The position numbers were made by a program, and so were the translations under genes. 64,000 bases of DNA from a virus, in the IMG/VR virus record IMGVR_UViG_3300010885_031189, positions 1 to 64,000 of that record; one strand, written 5' to 3'. This document shows positions 52,131 to 60,831 of the stretch, in pieces (the first letter of the stretch is position 1; every line of letters begins with the position of its first letter). Below the pieces are notes generated by a model. It was not told where the DNA came from and ran no database searches. It worked only from the letters and a program-made list of their open reading frames with translations.

Positions 52131-54222
52131 CTAGTTTTGCTAGTACATCAACTGCGTATCTTCCTCTATTGAAATAAGTTGTACCAGATGTATTGTTAGC
52201 ATCTTGTCCAGTACCGGTCTTTCTCCAAGTATTAGCTCCACCCGAACCTAATAAATGGCTAGCACTTAACATTCCAGCAACAGTACATTGATCATCTCCA
52301 TTTTTTATTCCCTGTTTTTTAACCAAGGTAGAATAATTTGAATTTAATAAGGTAAGCATTGCAGTTTCTTGCACGCCTGAATTGGATAAAAAATCTTCTT
52401 TTGAATTGATACCATCTTTGCCGCGCCAACTTGAAGGATAATTTACTGCATTATTGCCATATAACGCAAGTGCATCTTTCTTAATGTATCCCTGATCTGA
52501 TAACACTGCTGCACTGAACTGGTACTTTCCAATATAATTAAATTGATTAGTAGCTTTATAATTTCCACTGCTTTCGCTATATCCTATTTGTGTCATCAAT
52601 GCTTTAGTTTGTTCTATGGTCAATGGTCCTACTGCACTTACTGGTGTAGGATTGCTAGTGTTATTCATATAACTTTTAGGAGCGCCCTTACTAACAGATG
52701 CATTAGCTGCAGCCGTGGGTCCAGCGTCAGATGATCCACCACCAATGCATTCAATTGGGTTAATATCTTCAGTAGGAGGATCTCCTTTAGTTACATCTGC
52801 GTTTTCACTGCCTGCTGGAGTAGGTTGAACTAATGGTCCGGTTAGTGCAGCATTTGGTGTCCCTGTTTTTCTAGACCAGGGTTCATGTGTTGGAGCTATT
52901 TTAACAATACTGTTTAATGCACCAGGAGTGCTTATCCATTTGCCATCTTTAAGTCCAGTTTCACTTAATTTGTTTACTGTGATAGGCGCAGGTTGAGTAA
53001 TTTTGGGGCCTTGTCCAGAATTCAAGTTTATAGTTGATCCAGTAAATTTCAAATCGGCAGCTGAACTGAAACTTCCGCCTTCTGACGCATTTAGGTCTAA
53101 TCTTCCAGCACTAGCCAGTCCTATACTGCCAGCATACAATACTGTCTGGTTAATGCTTGTTAAGTTTATCTCTTTACTTTGTAAATTTATAGCTTTAGTA
53201 GCAGATAAGTTAAAGGTTCCACCTGCATTTAAATTAATGTCTTTATCAGCATGTAAATTTAAGTCCGCTTTTGTTCGTATATTGACACTACTAGCACTGA
53301 ATACATTTAAATGTCCGCTACCTGTCATTTCTAACCAGACACTGCCATTACTATTTCCAATGTATAGAATTTTTTCCGAGTCATTCATTAACAGTTGATG
53401 CCCACCCGCTGTTCGTAAGCGTATCAATCTGTCTTTGTCATTGGTGTCACCATCATCCATTACAAATTGATGACCACCTTTTCGTGTCATTACAGTATCA
53501 GTTGCATTTTCATTGAATGGTCGGCCTGGAGTGCTTATACCAAATACTGTACTAGGTGTTTCTCGTTGACTACTACTACTAATTGTACCTCGTACGGTAT
53601 CTTCATCCAATCCTTGAGTGAATAGAATCTTAGCTTGTTCTTCATGTAGAGGCTTCTTGAGAGCTACATATTGTGTCCAATCTACATCTACATTTTCATT
53701 GAACTCAACAACTGGCATTATTTTTTTAGCGTATAACTTTTGGACAGTTGGGTCTTTAATTTTGGTATCATCTATGTTCTTGGCCCCTGCTAAACCAGGA
53801 ACCATGTGATGCCCTAATTGATTCGGCACACATGCGAACCAATATCCTCTCATAGGATCGCCAGCTACAAAAGTACAAAGTACCAAATTTCCTATATCTG
53901 GAACAGTAAACCACATACCATAGGTATGTCTAACTGTAGTAAATGAATTTTCGGTCGGAGCTGTTTTACCTGGAATAGAATTCTGTTGAGTAGTACTACC
54001 AAAGAATGGACTAGCATAGCTTACTGTTCGCCAGTTACTGGGATTAGTTTCGTCACCTGCACCTAAGTCAGGAATCCAAATTTGAAGTCTACCCGACATG
54101 GTATAGTCAATGTTATTAACAATTTTACCGATGTATGGCCCTGAATCAAGTCGTAGACCGGGACTATCCTCTCGTCTTACATATTCCGGAACTTTTTTAC
54201 CAGAGCGTTTGTCACTAGCCAT
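52126..54222 (-). CDS. 5: Baseplate central spike gp5 with C-terminal peptidoglycan hydrolase
   Basis: A 698-residue hub and spike protein. An N-terminal OB-type domain (YIGKIVNNIDYTMSGRLQIWIPDLG ... MWFTVPDIGNLVLCTFVAGD) is followed by the start of a triple-stranded beta-helix with HQFVMDDGD and HQLLMND, and by repeated strands (NLHADKDINLNAGGTFNLSA). After a Pro/Gly linker, residues about 540-690 form a lysozyme/transglycosylase-like domain: MTQIGYSESSGNYKATNQF, YIGKYQFSAAVL. In T4 gp5 the lysozyme domain lies between OB and helix; here it is at the C-terminus. It punctures the outer membrane and cuts peptidoglycan during infection. Confidence 0.87.
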   Translation of the reverse strand: MASDKRSGKKVPEYVRREDSPGLRLDSGPYIGKIVNNIDYTMSGRLQIWIPDLGAGDETNPSNWRTVSYASPFFGSTTQQNSIPGKTAPTENSFTTVRHTYGMWFTVPDIGNLVLCTFVAGDPMRGYWFACVPNQLGHHMVPGLAGAKNIDDTKIKDPTVQKLYAKKIMPVVEFNENVDVDWTQYVALKKPLHEEQAKILFTQGLDEDTVRGTISSSSQRETPSTVFGISTPGRPFNENATDTVMTRKGGHQFVMDDGDTNDKDRLIRLRTAGGHQLLMNDSEKILYIGNSNGSVWLEMTGSGHLNVFSASSVNIRTKADLNLHADKDINLNAGGTFNLSATKAINLQSKEINLTSINQTVLYAGSIGLASAGRLDLNASEGGSFSSAADLKFTGSTINLNSGQGPKITQPAPITVNKLSETGLKDGKWISTPGALNSIVKIAPTHEPWSRKTGTPNAALTGPLVQPTPAGSENADVTKGDPPTEDINPIECIGGGSSDAGPTAAANASVSKGAPKSYMNNTSNPTPVSAVGPLTIEQTKALMTQIGYSESSGNYKATNQFNYIGKYQFSAAVLSDQGYIKKDALALYGNNAVNYPSSWRGKDGINSKEDFLSNSGVQETAMLTLLNSNYSTLVKKQGIKNGDDQCTVAGMLSASHLLGSGGANTWRKTGTGQDANNTSGTTYFNRGRYAVDVLAKLA

Positions 54223-54225
54223 TTG

Positions 54226-56877
54226 TTATCCTAATCCCATATCAACTACATTTCCATCGCCTGCTGTACTAGTAATAGATGTAGTTGGTGCTGTTTCATC
54301 AATTTTCTGCAATGCTTGTCTGTTAAGGTCTGGGGCAACATCAATAACATTTGCTTTCTTATTCTCAGCCGCTTCTACTTTACCCACTTCTTTATTGGTG
54401 GTAGGTATAGTGGTAGTGGTGGCAGTTGTAGCATCAGTTGCATTCTGCATTTGTTGAGCTTCTCCTAACTTAACTGTCGCTGCGGCAGCATCAGCAGTTG
54501 TTTTCGGATCTGCTACTCGTTGTGTAGATTCAGTTGGTGGTGTATTTGAATCATATTTTGGTTGATCTAATAATCTAACTAAGTCAAGAGACTGAGTAAA
54601 TTGTCCTTTATCAAACGAATTTTCAATAGTTATGATACGATAAATTCCACTGAATACGCTAGTACTATATGTATCACCTTCTTTCAATCCATCCATCAAT
54701 CCAGTGTCTTGATTTAGATCAGACGGTGTTCTGAACTCCAATAATGCAAATATTTCTTGAGTGTCCATTGTTAAACTTGAATGCTTATCTATGGCAAGGT
54801 CTTGTCCCTGAGCTACCATATTACTTGGATTAAAAAATAAGTCATCTTGTTTTATAAATTCAGGATCCCCAGAAATTTTAAGTTTAACATTTATCATGTC
54901 TCCTCTACTACTTGACATCATTGATTTGTGTAAATCATTTGCGTCAATAGTTTTCTTATCTTGGGTAGCATTAGTAGTATTGGCTGAATCTGCCTGCGCT
55001 GAAACATTTTTGTACTTATTTACTGCGATTGATCCCTTCTTATCGGTATCAGTTGAAGTTGTATCTGCATTATTTTCAACTGTTGCTGCTGCTTGTACTT
55101 TTATAGATTCACCTTTGGCAGCATCTGCTGTCATTATAGTAAAAAACATACTATCAAAATCAATAGAAAAATCAAGTATTGATTGATTTAACCCAGTATA
55201 CATGTAATAATATTCTTTTACACATGTAGTAGGAAGAGATTTAGTAGCGTTTGGATATTTTTGATTAAAATGAGGAATTTTTGTAATATAATATGTTATT
55301 GATTTTTGATAAACTCTGCGTTTCTCATCAAACTTACCTAATTCTAGCCGTGGTACGATTTTAAAAGAAAATATAGGGTCATTTTCGGTTACTTCAGTGG
55401 GTGGAGGATCTTTAATTTGCTTTTTGAAAAAATCACTATTTTTTATTACTTGATTAATTACTTCAACAATAGATGTTCCTGCATTTATGCTGAAGGTCGA
55501 TGAGTCGGGTTCTACTATTCCGGTAGGCACAACATTGAATTTTGACCTAATAGCATCAGCACCAGTTCTGTTTTTCATATTGGTACTACTTGCTGGATTT
55601 CTTTTTGGATCAACTATTAATGAATTTGCTATATCATCATCAATTACAAAATTAAATTCATCTGCAAATTGTTGGTGATTATTTTTTACCAATTGTTTTT
55701 CATAACTATTAATTGCGGCAGTATAGCTATAAGTTTTAAACGCTGTATTGTTATTTGATTGTACGGCATCTGTTGCTCCTTTAAGGGTATCCGCAGTTCT
55801 CTTTCCAGCCTCTGCCGTATTACTACCTAATTCACCCATTGAATTAACTATGTTATTATTTGTGTTTGCTTCTTTAACCGCAGCATTAGCAGCATTTCTA
55901 CTATCTACAATTATAGCAGCCTGGCCTGCATCGCGAGTAGAACTAAAAAATTCTTGAATATTTTTAGCTTGCACTTCAAAGAATGCAGGAGTAGTACAAT
56001 TACTTTCTGAATAGGCAGTATGTGAGTATGGTACAGCATCAAATTGATATTCTGATCCTTTGAGGCTAGCTTTTATTTTACAATTTATTAATTTTATTGG
56101 TATAAATTTAGTCTGTTCAGTGATAGGGCCCAATGGTTGACCTTTATCACTATTCCCATAAAAATCTACCTGCAACATAAACGGAAGTTGATCCCAATTT
56201 TTTGCCTTTAATGTATCAGCTACTGCAAGTAATCGGTTCATTAATGTAATACCATATGGTTCAATTATGGTAAAGTGAACCTCTATTACATTTGTGCCTC
56301 GTGTTCTGGCATTAAATCCAATAAGTGTCATAAATTTTAAATTGTCAAAATAGAAATCTTCTATAAAATTTGCATCTCGTTTAAAATTTTCACCTTTTCT
56401 ACCAGCACTAGCTATTAATACAGTTCCCTGTCCACCATCAGTTACTGGTATATATTGATAACCAGGTACAGTAACTAACTTGTTGTATATACTAGGTGGT
56501 AGAATGTGTAAGCTTACTCCATATGTGTAATTTGCATAACCATCTAATGGATTTTCTCTACCACCATATCCTGCTATTACCTTACGAGTAACGGCTTCTT
56601 GTTTACCACCCACGTCACTCTGTGCAGATTCAGATGCAGGTTTTTTTAATAAATCAGTGTTTATTCCTAATAATCCAAGATCAGCCGTACCAGTTTTAAA
56701 CGCGGAATCTAATTTTGTTTTTTCCTGAAAAGTTATTTTTTCACCTGCAGTAGAAGCTAATTGTTCCGCAGCTACATTATTGGCAGCAGTGACTTTATCT
56801 GCTGCAGTAGTCAACGGATTAGCTGCTTGCTTACGAGCGGCAGTATCTGATGCAAAAGTTGCTGGGGTAGTTGCCAT
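54226..56877 (-). CDS. Baseplate hub-type structural protein
   Basis: An 883-residue protein between gp5 and gp53. The first 75 residues are Ala/Thr/Lys-rich and helical. Then comes NPLDGYANYTYGVSLHILPPSIYNKL ... FIEDFYFDNLKFMTLIGFNARTRGTNVIEVHFTIIEPYG, a beta-barrel-like domain common in cyanophage baseplate proteins, followed by a long helical middle. A C-terminal domain IFALLEFRTPSDLNQDTG ... TSVFSGIYRIITIENSFDKG, with a hub-like strand pattern, ends in low-complexity sequence. A gp27- or gp29-related hub function is possible but unproved. It abuts gp53 without a gap. Confidence 0.65.
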   Translation of the reverse strand: MATTPATFASDTAARKQAANPLTTAADKVTAANNVAAEQLASTAGEKITFQEKTKLDSAFKTGTADLGLLGINTDLLKKPASESAQSDVGGKQEAVTRKVIAGYGGRENPLDGYANYTYGVSLHILPPSIYNKLVTVPGYQYIPVTDGGQGTVLIASAGRKGENFKRDANFIEDFYFDNLKFMTLIGFNARTRGTNVIEVHFTIIEPYGITLMNRLLAVADTLKAKNWDQLPFMLQVDFYGNSDKGQPLGPITEQTKFIPIKLINCKIKASLKGSEYQFDAVPYSHTAYSESNCTTPAFFEVQAKNIQEFFSSTRDAGQAAIIVDSRNAANAAVKEANTNNNIVNSMGELGSNTAEAGKRTADTLKGATDAVQSNNNTAFKTYSYTAAINSYEKQLVKNNHQQFADEFNFVIDDDIANSLIVDPKRNPASSTNMKNRTGADAIRSKFNVVPTGIVEPDSSTFSINAGTSIVEVINQVIKNSDFFKKQIKDPPPTEVTENDPIFSFKIVPRLELGKFDEKRRVYQKSITYYITKIPHFNQKYPNATKSLPTTCVKEYYYMYTGLNQSILDFSIDFDSMFFTIMTADAAKGESIKVQAAATVENNADTTSTDTDKKGSIAVNKYKNVSAQADSANTTNATQDKKTIDANDLHKSMMSSSRGDMINVKLKISGDPEFIKQDDLFFNPSNMVAQGQDLAIDKHSSLTMDTQEIFALLEFRTPSDLNQDTGLMDGLKEGDTYSTSVFSGIYRIITIENSFDKGQFTQSLDLVRLLDQPKYDSNTPPTESTQRVADPKTTADAAAATVKLGEAQQMQNATDATTATTTTIPTTNKEVGKVEAAENKKANVIDVAPDLNRQALQKIDETAPTTSITSTAGDGNVVDMGLG

Positions 56878-57180
56878 TTATAATCCCAAATAAGTGGTCA
56901 ATGTGTTTTTGTTAGGAATGTATATAGTCTGTCCAGGAAAGAAATCAAATATCGGATCTTTTATTACATTTGGATTTCTAACAGCAAATACCCACCACAA
57001 TGATGAACTTCCATATAAGTCATTGGCTAACATATCAGGTCTATACTTGTATACAATACCTATTGTATACTCAACATCAGATGCTAATTTAGGTATCGCT
57101 CTATATGATAGTATATCAAGAAATGGGCCAAAAGTTGGTGTTTTATAATAAGGACTAGTTTTTGAATAGGCTGCTGACAT
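56878..57180 (-). CDS. 53: Baseplate wedge protein gp53
   Basis: A 100-residue protein with the gp53 core IGIVYKYRPDMLANDLYGSSSLWWVFAVRNPNVIKDPIFDF and a C-terminal LysM-like PGQTIYIPNK. T4 gp53 (196 residues) links neighbouring wedges; this is the shorter form found in other T4-like phages. Its start overlaps the stop of the upstream gene and its stop abuts the hub-type gene, so the three are one operon. Confidence 0.88.
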   Translation of the reverse strand: MSAAYSKTSPYYKTPTFGPFLDILSYRAIPKLASDVEYTIGIVYKYRPDMLANDLYGSSSLWWVFAVRNPNVIKDPIFDFFPGQTIYIPNKNTLTTYLGL

Positions 57181-58055
57181 TATATAAATCCTCCTTGCTT
57201 GACCAGTCTACCAGCAGCAAAATCTTCTAAATTAAACTTAGATATAACCTTTTTGCTATATACTGGTTGTAATGTTATTGATAGACTACTAGTGACAGGT
57301 AATCTGGTAAAATCAGAATCAACTGGGATAGCAATATAATCAACATCAGGAGATAATGTATGTTGAAATTGGGTAATAACACACGGTACATGTGGGAAAT
57401 AATGACTACCGTATCCATCTAAAAATACCATAGGTGGTGGATTTCCTCTATGATCACCACTACCAAAAAACATTTTAGTAGCTGCTCTAAAAAAGTATAT
57501 ACATGCTAGTAAATATGCCCCTTCTGTTTCATTTTGAACAGTAAAATCTCCTGCTATGTTTATAGCTTGTACTTCACTATTTTCATACGCTTGTGCAGAA
57601 TAATTACTATGTGTAAATTTCTGTACACCATATGAAGCAGTATGTACTACTGTTATATTAGGGGTATATGGAAAAATTACCCCACTCGTCGATTGTAATG
57701 GAGCCATCACTCCACTTGATGCACTATTATACAATAACCCTGATGCTACACTTATTTTAACACGCCAATCATTGGCATTATTTGATGATGTAATTTTAAG
57801 TGGGGGTGGTGAGCGAGTGCCACCACCACGAACTAACCCATTGCTAGATAATCTTTCTGCTACTAGATCGGCCTGATCTGGTATGCCGCGAGAACGCAAG
57901 GTTACAGGAGCGAACGGGTCTCCGCTGCCGTCAAGACTGGAATAATCGAGGCCCCCTCCACTTGCAAAATCTGTTGCAGATGTCCCTGCTGATTCGTCAC
58001 TATCCCATGATCCATTTCCACTTCCTACTACAGTACCATCATACGTTATTGGCAT
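57180..58055 (-). CDS. Baseplate / tail-tube cap protein (gp48-like)
   Basis: A 291-residue protein, first gene of the leftward structural block. It has a disordered Gly/Ser/Asp-rich N-terminus, then KFTHSNYSAQAYENSEVQAINIAGDF, LLACIYFFRAATKMFFG, PMVFLDGYGSHYFPHVPCVITQFQHTLS and a final LSITLQPVYSKK. The order of a central helix with two aromatic residues, a VPCxI strand and a final long strand resembles gp48 tube-cap proteins. The likeness is partial, so gp54 or another tube-initiator is possible. Its ATG follows AGGAA. Confidence 0.5.
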   Translation of the reverse strand: MPITYDGTVVGSGNGSWDSDESAGTSATDFASGGGLDYSSLDGSGDPFAPVTLRSRGIPDQADLVAERLSSNGLVRGGGTRSPPPLKITSSNNANDWRVKISVASGLLYNSASSGVMAPLQSTSGVIFPYTPNITVVHTASYGVQKFTHSNYSAQAYENSEVQAINIAGDFTVQNETEGAYLLACIYFFRAATKMFFGSGDHRGNPPPMVFLDGYGSHYFPHVPCVITQFQHTLSPDVDYIAIPVDSDFTRLPVTSSLSITLQPVYSKKVISKFNLEDFAAGRLVKQGGFI

Positions 58056-58089
58056 ATTTATATTCCTAGAAACATAGTTTCCTATATTA

Positions 58090-58097
58090 TATTTATG
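58090..58097 (-). promoter_or_regulatory. Late promoter candidate for the leftward baseplate block
   Basis: Minus-strand CATAAATA; expected start near 58084 gives a leader of about 29 bases with AGGAA before the ATG at 58055. It lies in the divergent gap shared with the gp55 promoter. Confidence 0.55.
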
Positions 58098-58130
58098 AAG
58101 AACGAAATATGCTTAGTTTATAGCAAAAGG

Positions 58131-58158
58131 TTGACATTTGGTATCATTTTATGATACT
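58131..58158 (+). promoter_or_regulatory. Sigma-70-type promoter of gp55 with palindrome
   Basis: TTGACA (58131-58136) is perfect. The -10 box is weak; GATACT (58153-58158, 16-bp spacer) is the best candidate. An inverted repeat GTATCAT-TTT-ATGATAC (58141-58157) covers the -10 region, so a regulator may bind here. Its half-site also occurs in the 31205 hairpin. Confidence 0.6.
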
Positions 58159-58187
58159 ATTGTAAATACTTCATCTAGGGAGATACA

Positions 58188-59081
58188 GTGAAATCAAATT
58201 ATCTAAATAATAAAGACATACTAAAAGAAATTCATAGAAGCAAATCTACTTACTGCTCCTTTATATCAAAAGACTTAGCCGACTATGATATTATTATCCA
58301 TTCAATTAATAACATCACTCAAGAAACAGTTGATCAGGCTAGAATTAATAGGGCAGATCGGTTATCTAGGCTAGCACTTGATGCCGCAAATGCATTAGGT
58401 GAAAAAAGAAAATTAGAGGAATTTGCAATCGATCCAGATACTGTTCTATCCACTGATGTAGTAATACGATTGATGACTTGGGATCATGTCCCAATTGATG
58501 ATATCAAAACTAAAAAAGCTGAGGCTGCTCAGGCTGAACTTGAAGAAAATGAACCAGTTCATACTGAATATGATGATGATGATGAAGTAGAAACAAAACT
58601 GTCTCCCTCAACTACTAGGTATGTAAAATGTAACTTCCCACCATTTCAACATTTTAAAGTTGATACCACTAATACTCCAATTTGTGTAGGCAAAAGCCAT
58701 TGGACAGGTGATCTAGTCACCGGTAGTTGGAGTCGTGATCACGGTGCTATGACAAAAACATTAGCCATAATGTTCATGAAACTATGTGAACGATATGCCA
58801 CTCGTAGTAATTGGCGCGGGTATACTTATAATGATGAAATGCGTAGTCAGGCCCTATTACAATTAAGCCAAATCGGATTGCAATTTGATGAGAGTAAATC
58901 AGCGAATCCTTTTGCATACTACACTGCTGCAGTGACCAATTCTTTCACTAGAGTGCTAAATATAGAGAAGCGTAATCAAAATTTGCGTGATGATATATTA
59001 GAAATGAACAACGTGAACCCATCTTATACGAGACAGGGTATGAGTTCAGGAATGCACTATGGTGACGGAGATCATGATTGA
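58188..59081 (+). CDS. 55: Late-transcription sigma factor gp55
   Basis: A 297-residue protein after AGGGAGA with a GTG start. It opens with YLNNKDILKEI, the gp55 N-terminal motif, and after an insertion resumes with MTKTLAIMFMKLCERYATRSNWRGYTYNDEMRSQALLQL, the sigma region 2 equivalent that reads the late -10 element, then AYYTAAVTNSFTRVLNIEKR. T4 gp55 has 185 residues; the extra 110 or so between these parts (about 30-170) is acidic in the middle and contains YVKCNFPPFQHFKV. The C-terminus (GMHYGDGDHD) lacks the hydrophobic clamp-binding tail of T4 gp55. Confidence 0.85.
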   Translation: MKSNYLNNKDILKEIHRSKSTYCSFISKDLADYDIIIHSINNITQETVDQARINRADRLSRLALDAANALGEKRKLEEFAIDPDTVLSTDVVIRLMTWDHVPIDDIKTKKAEAAQAELEENEPVHTEYDDDDEVETKLSPSTTRYVKCNFPPFQHFKVDTTNTPICVGKSHWTGDLVTGSWSRDHGAMTKTLAIMFMKLCERYATRSNWRGYTYNDEMRSQALLQLSQIGLQFDESKSANPFAYYTAAVTNSFTRVLNIEKRNQNLRDDILEMNNVNPSYTRQGMSSGMHYGDGDHD

Positions 59082-60792
59082 CGAAATAGCTAGACTACAA
59101 AAACTAAAGCGTCTAACAATGGACTTGTTATTCAAGTCTGTTGTTTGGAATAAGCTTTCATTATACAAAAGTGAATACATAACTGATCCTCGTCAGATAT
59201 TGTATCATGCTTCTATTGATTCATTGATTGTCCCTACTTGTTTTTGTGGGGGCTCATTAAAATGGCACCCTGACAAAAGAATGTATAGATCATTTTGTTC
59301 AACGAAATGCACTGCCATTGGAACTATAGAAAAATCTAGAGTTACTAATTTAGAAAAATATGGCAGTCACTATACACAAACCTCTGAATACAAAGATAAA
59401 GTAAAACAAACCTCTTTGAATAAATTTGGCGTTGACCATTATAGTAAAAGTAGTGAGTTTTCTCAACGAATAAAAGAAACCAATTTAGCTACTTATGGGG
59501 TTGAACATCCATCCCAAAATATAGAAATACAGAAAAAGATAGTAAAAAAGTTTATTGAAAACTACGGTGAAACTAATCCAATGTTAGTTCAATCTGTAAA
59601 AGATAAAATTGAAAAAACAAATATAGATCGGTATGGTTTCAAAAATGCTGCTCAAAATACACAGGTTCAACTAAAGACAGCAGATACTAATCGTAAGAAA
59701 TATGGTGTAGGTAATGCCATGCAAAATAATACAATTTCTAATAAAGCCATCTTAACTAGAAAACAGAATTACTATAGTGAAGATGTATTAGCTAAATTAT
59801 CCAATCCTACTTGGCTTTCTGAACAAAATGAAACAATGAGCATTGCAACTCTAGCTACTAAGTTAGAAGTAAGTTCAAGTAATCTATGTAAATATTTTCA
59901 CAAGTATGGTATTGAAATTAAACAACATAGTACTACTGAACTAGAACAAAAAATGGTAGATTATTTTGTGGGCAAAGGTATAAAGGTTGAATTGAAAAAT
60001 AGAACTCTTATATCCCCTAAAGAAATTGATCTGTACTTTCCAGATTTAAAACTAGGGATAGAAATAAATGGATTTTATTGGCATTCCGAAGAATTTCAAA
60101 AAAATAAGTTCTACCATTTGAATAAGTCCATTGCTGCAGAACAAGCAAATATAGAACTATGGCATTTCTGGGATTGGGAACTTATTGATCATTGGGATAT
60201 AATTATTAGTAAAATTGAACATAAAGCCAATCTTAGTAAAAGACTATATGCTAGAAAATTAAACATTAAACTAGTTGATGCCAAAGAAAAATTATCGTTC
60301 CTACAAAGAAATCATATTCAACAGGATTGTGCCAGTTCAGTGAATATAGGACTATATGATAATGATCAATTAGTAATGATCGCTACTTTCGGAAAAAGTA
60401 GATTCGCTAAAAAAATGGATTGGGAATTACTGCGTCTCGCAGCAGAACAAAAAACTTCAATCGTAGGTGGTGCTTCTAAATTGTTATCCGAATTCGTTAA
60501 TAATCATATGCAATCAGGAGAAAAGTTAGTAAGTTATTGTCACCGGAGATTTAGTACCGGAAATGTATATAAGAAATTACAATTTGAACTGTCACATACT
60601 ACCAGCCCTGGATATTGCTACAGTAGGCGTGGGTTACCAGCCGGATCCAGGAATAAATGGCAAAAACATAAATTAGAAAAGTTGTTACCGGTGTTTGATA
60701 CCACATTATCTGAATCTCAAAATATGCAAGCGAATGGTTATTGGAAAGTTTGGGATTGCGGACAATATGTTTTCACTTATACTAAGCCGTAG
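59059..60792 (+). CDS. Homing endonuclease, Vsr-like with DNA-binding repeats
   Basis: A 577-residue protein; the ATG at 59059 has AGGAA six bases upstream and overlaps gp55 by 23 bases. An N-terminal zinc-finger-like segment (CFCGG ... FCSTKC) is followed by six repeats of 22-25 residues (about 90-230) with the core YGVxHxxQ, likely DNA-reading units. A C-terminal nuclease domain contains KEIDLYFPDLKLGIEING, FYWHSE and NIELWHFWDWEL, as in Vsr-like EDxHD homing endonucleases. It sits between conserved genes 55 and 47, a typical intergenic homing site. Codon use looks more AT-rich than its neighbours. Confidence 0.78.
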   Translation: MVTEIMIDEIARLQKLKRLTMDLLFKSVVWNKLSLYKSEYITDPRQILYHASIDSLIVPTCFCGGSLKWHPDKRMYRSFCSTKCTAIGTIEKSRVTNLEKYGSHYTQTSEYKDKVKQTSLNKFGVDHYSKSSEFSQRIKETNLATYGVEHPSQNIEIQKKIVKKFIENYGETNPMLVQSVKDKIEKTNIDRYGFKNAAQNTQVQLKTADTNRKKYGVGNAMQNNTISNKAILTRKQNYYSEDVLAKLSNPTWLSEQNETMSIATLATKLEVSSSNLCKYFHKYGIEIKQHSTTELEQKMVDYFVGKGIKVELKNRTLISPKEIDLYFPDLKLGIEINGFYWHSEEFQKNKFYHLNKSIAAEQANIELWHFWDWELIDHWDIIISKIEHKANLSKRLYARKLNIKLVDAKEKLSFLQRNHIQQDCASSVNIGLYDNDQLVMIATFGKSRFAKKMDWELLRLAAEQKTSIVGGASKLLSEFVNNHMQSGEKLVSYCHRRFSTGNVYKKLQFELSHTTSPGYCYSRRGLPAGSRNKWQKHKLEKLLPVFDTTLSESQNMQANGYWKVWDCGQYVFTYTKP

Positions 60793-60796
60793 TAGT

Positions 60797-60825
60797 TTGC
60801 AATTCATATTACAATCTGATATAAT
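60797..60825 (+). promoter_or_regulatory. Sigma-70 promoter giving leaderless gp47
   Basis: TTGCAA (60797-60802), a 17-bp spacer, TATAAT (60820-60825). The start of transcription expected at 60832 is the A of the gp47 ATG. Confidence 0.75.
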
Positions 60826-60831
60826 AGCTAG

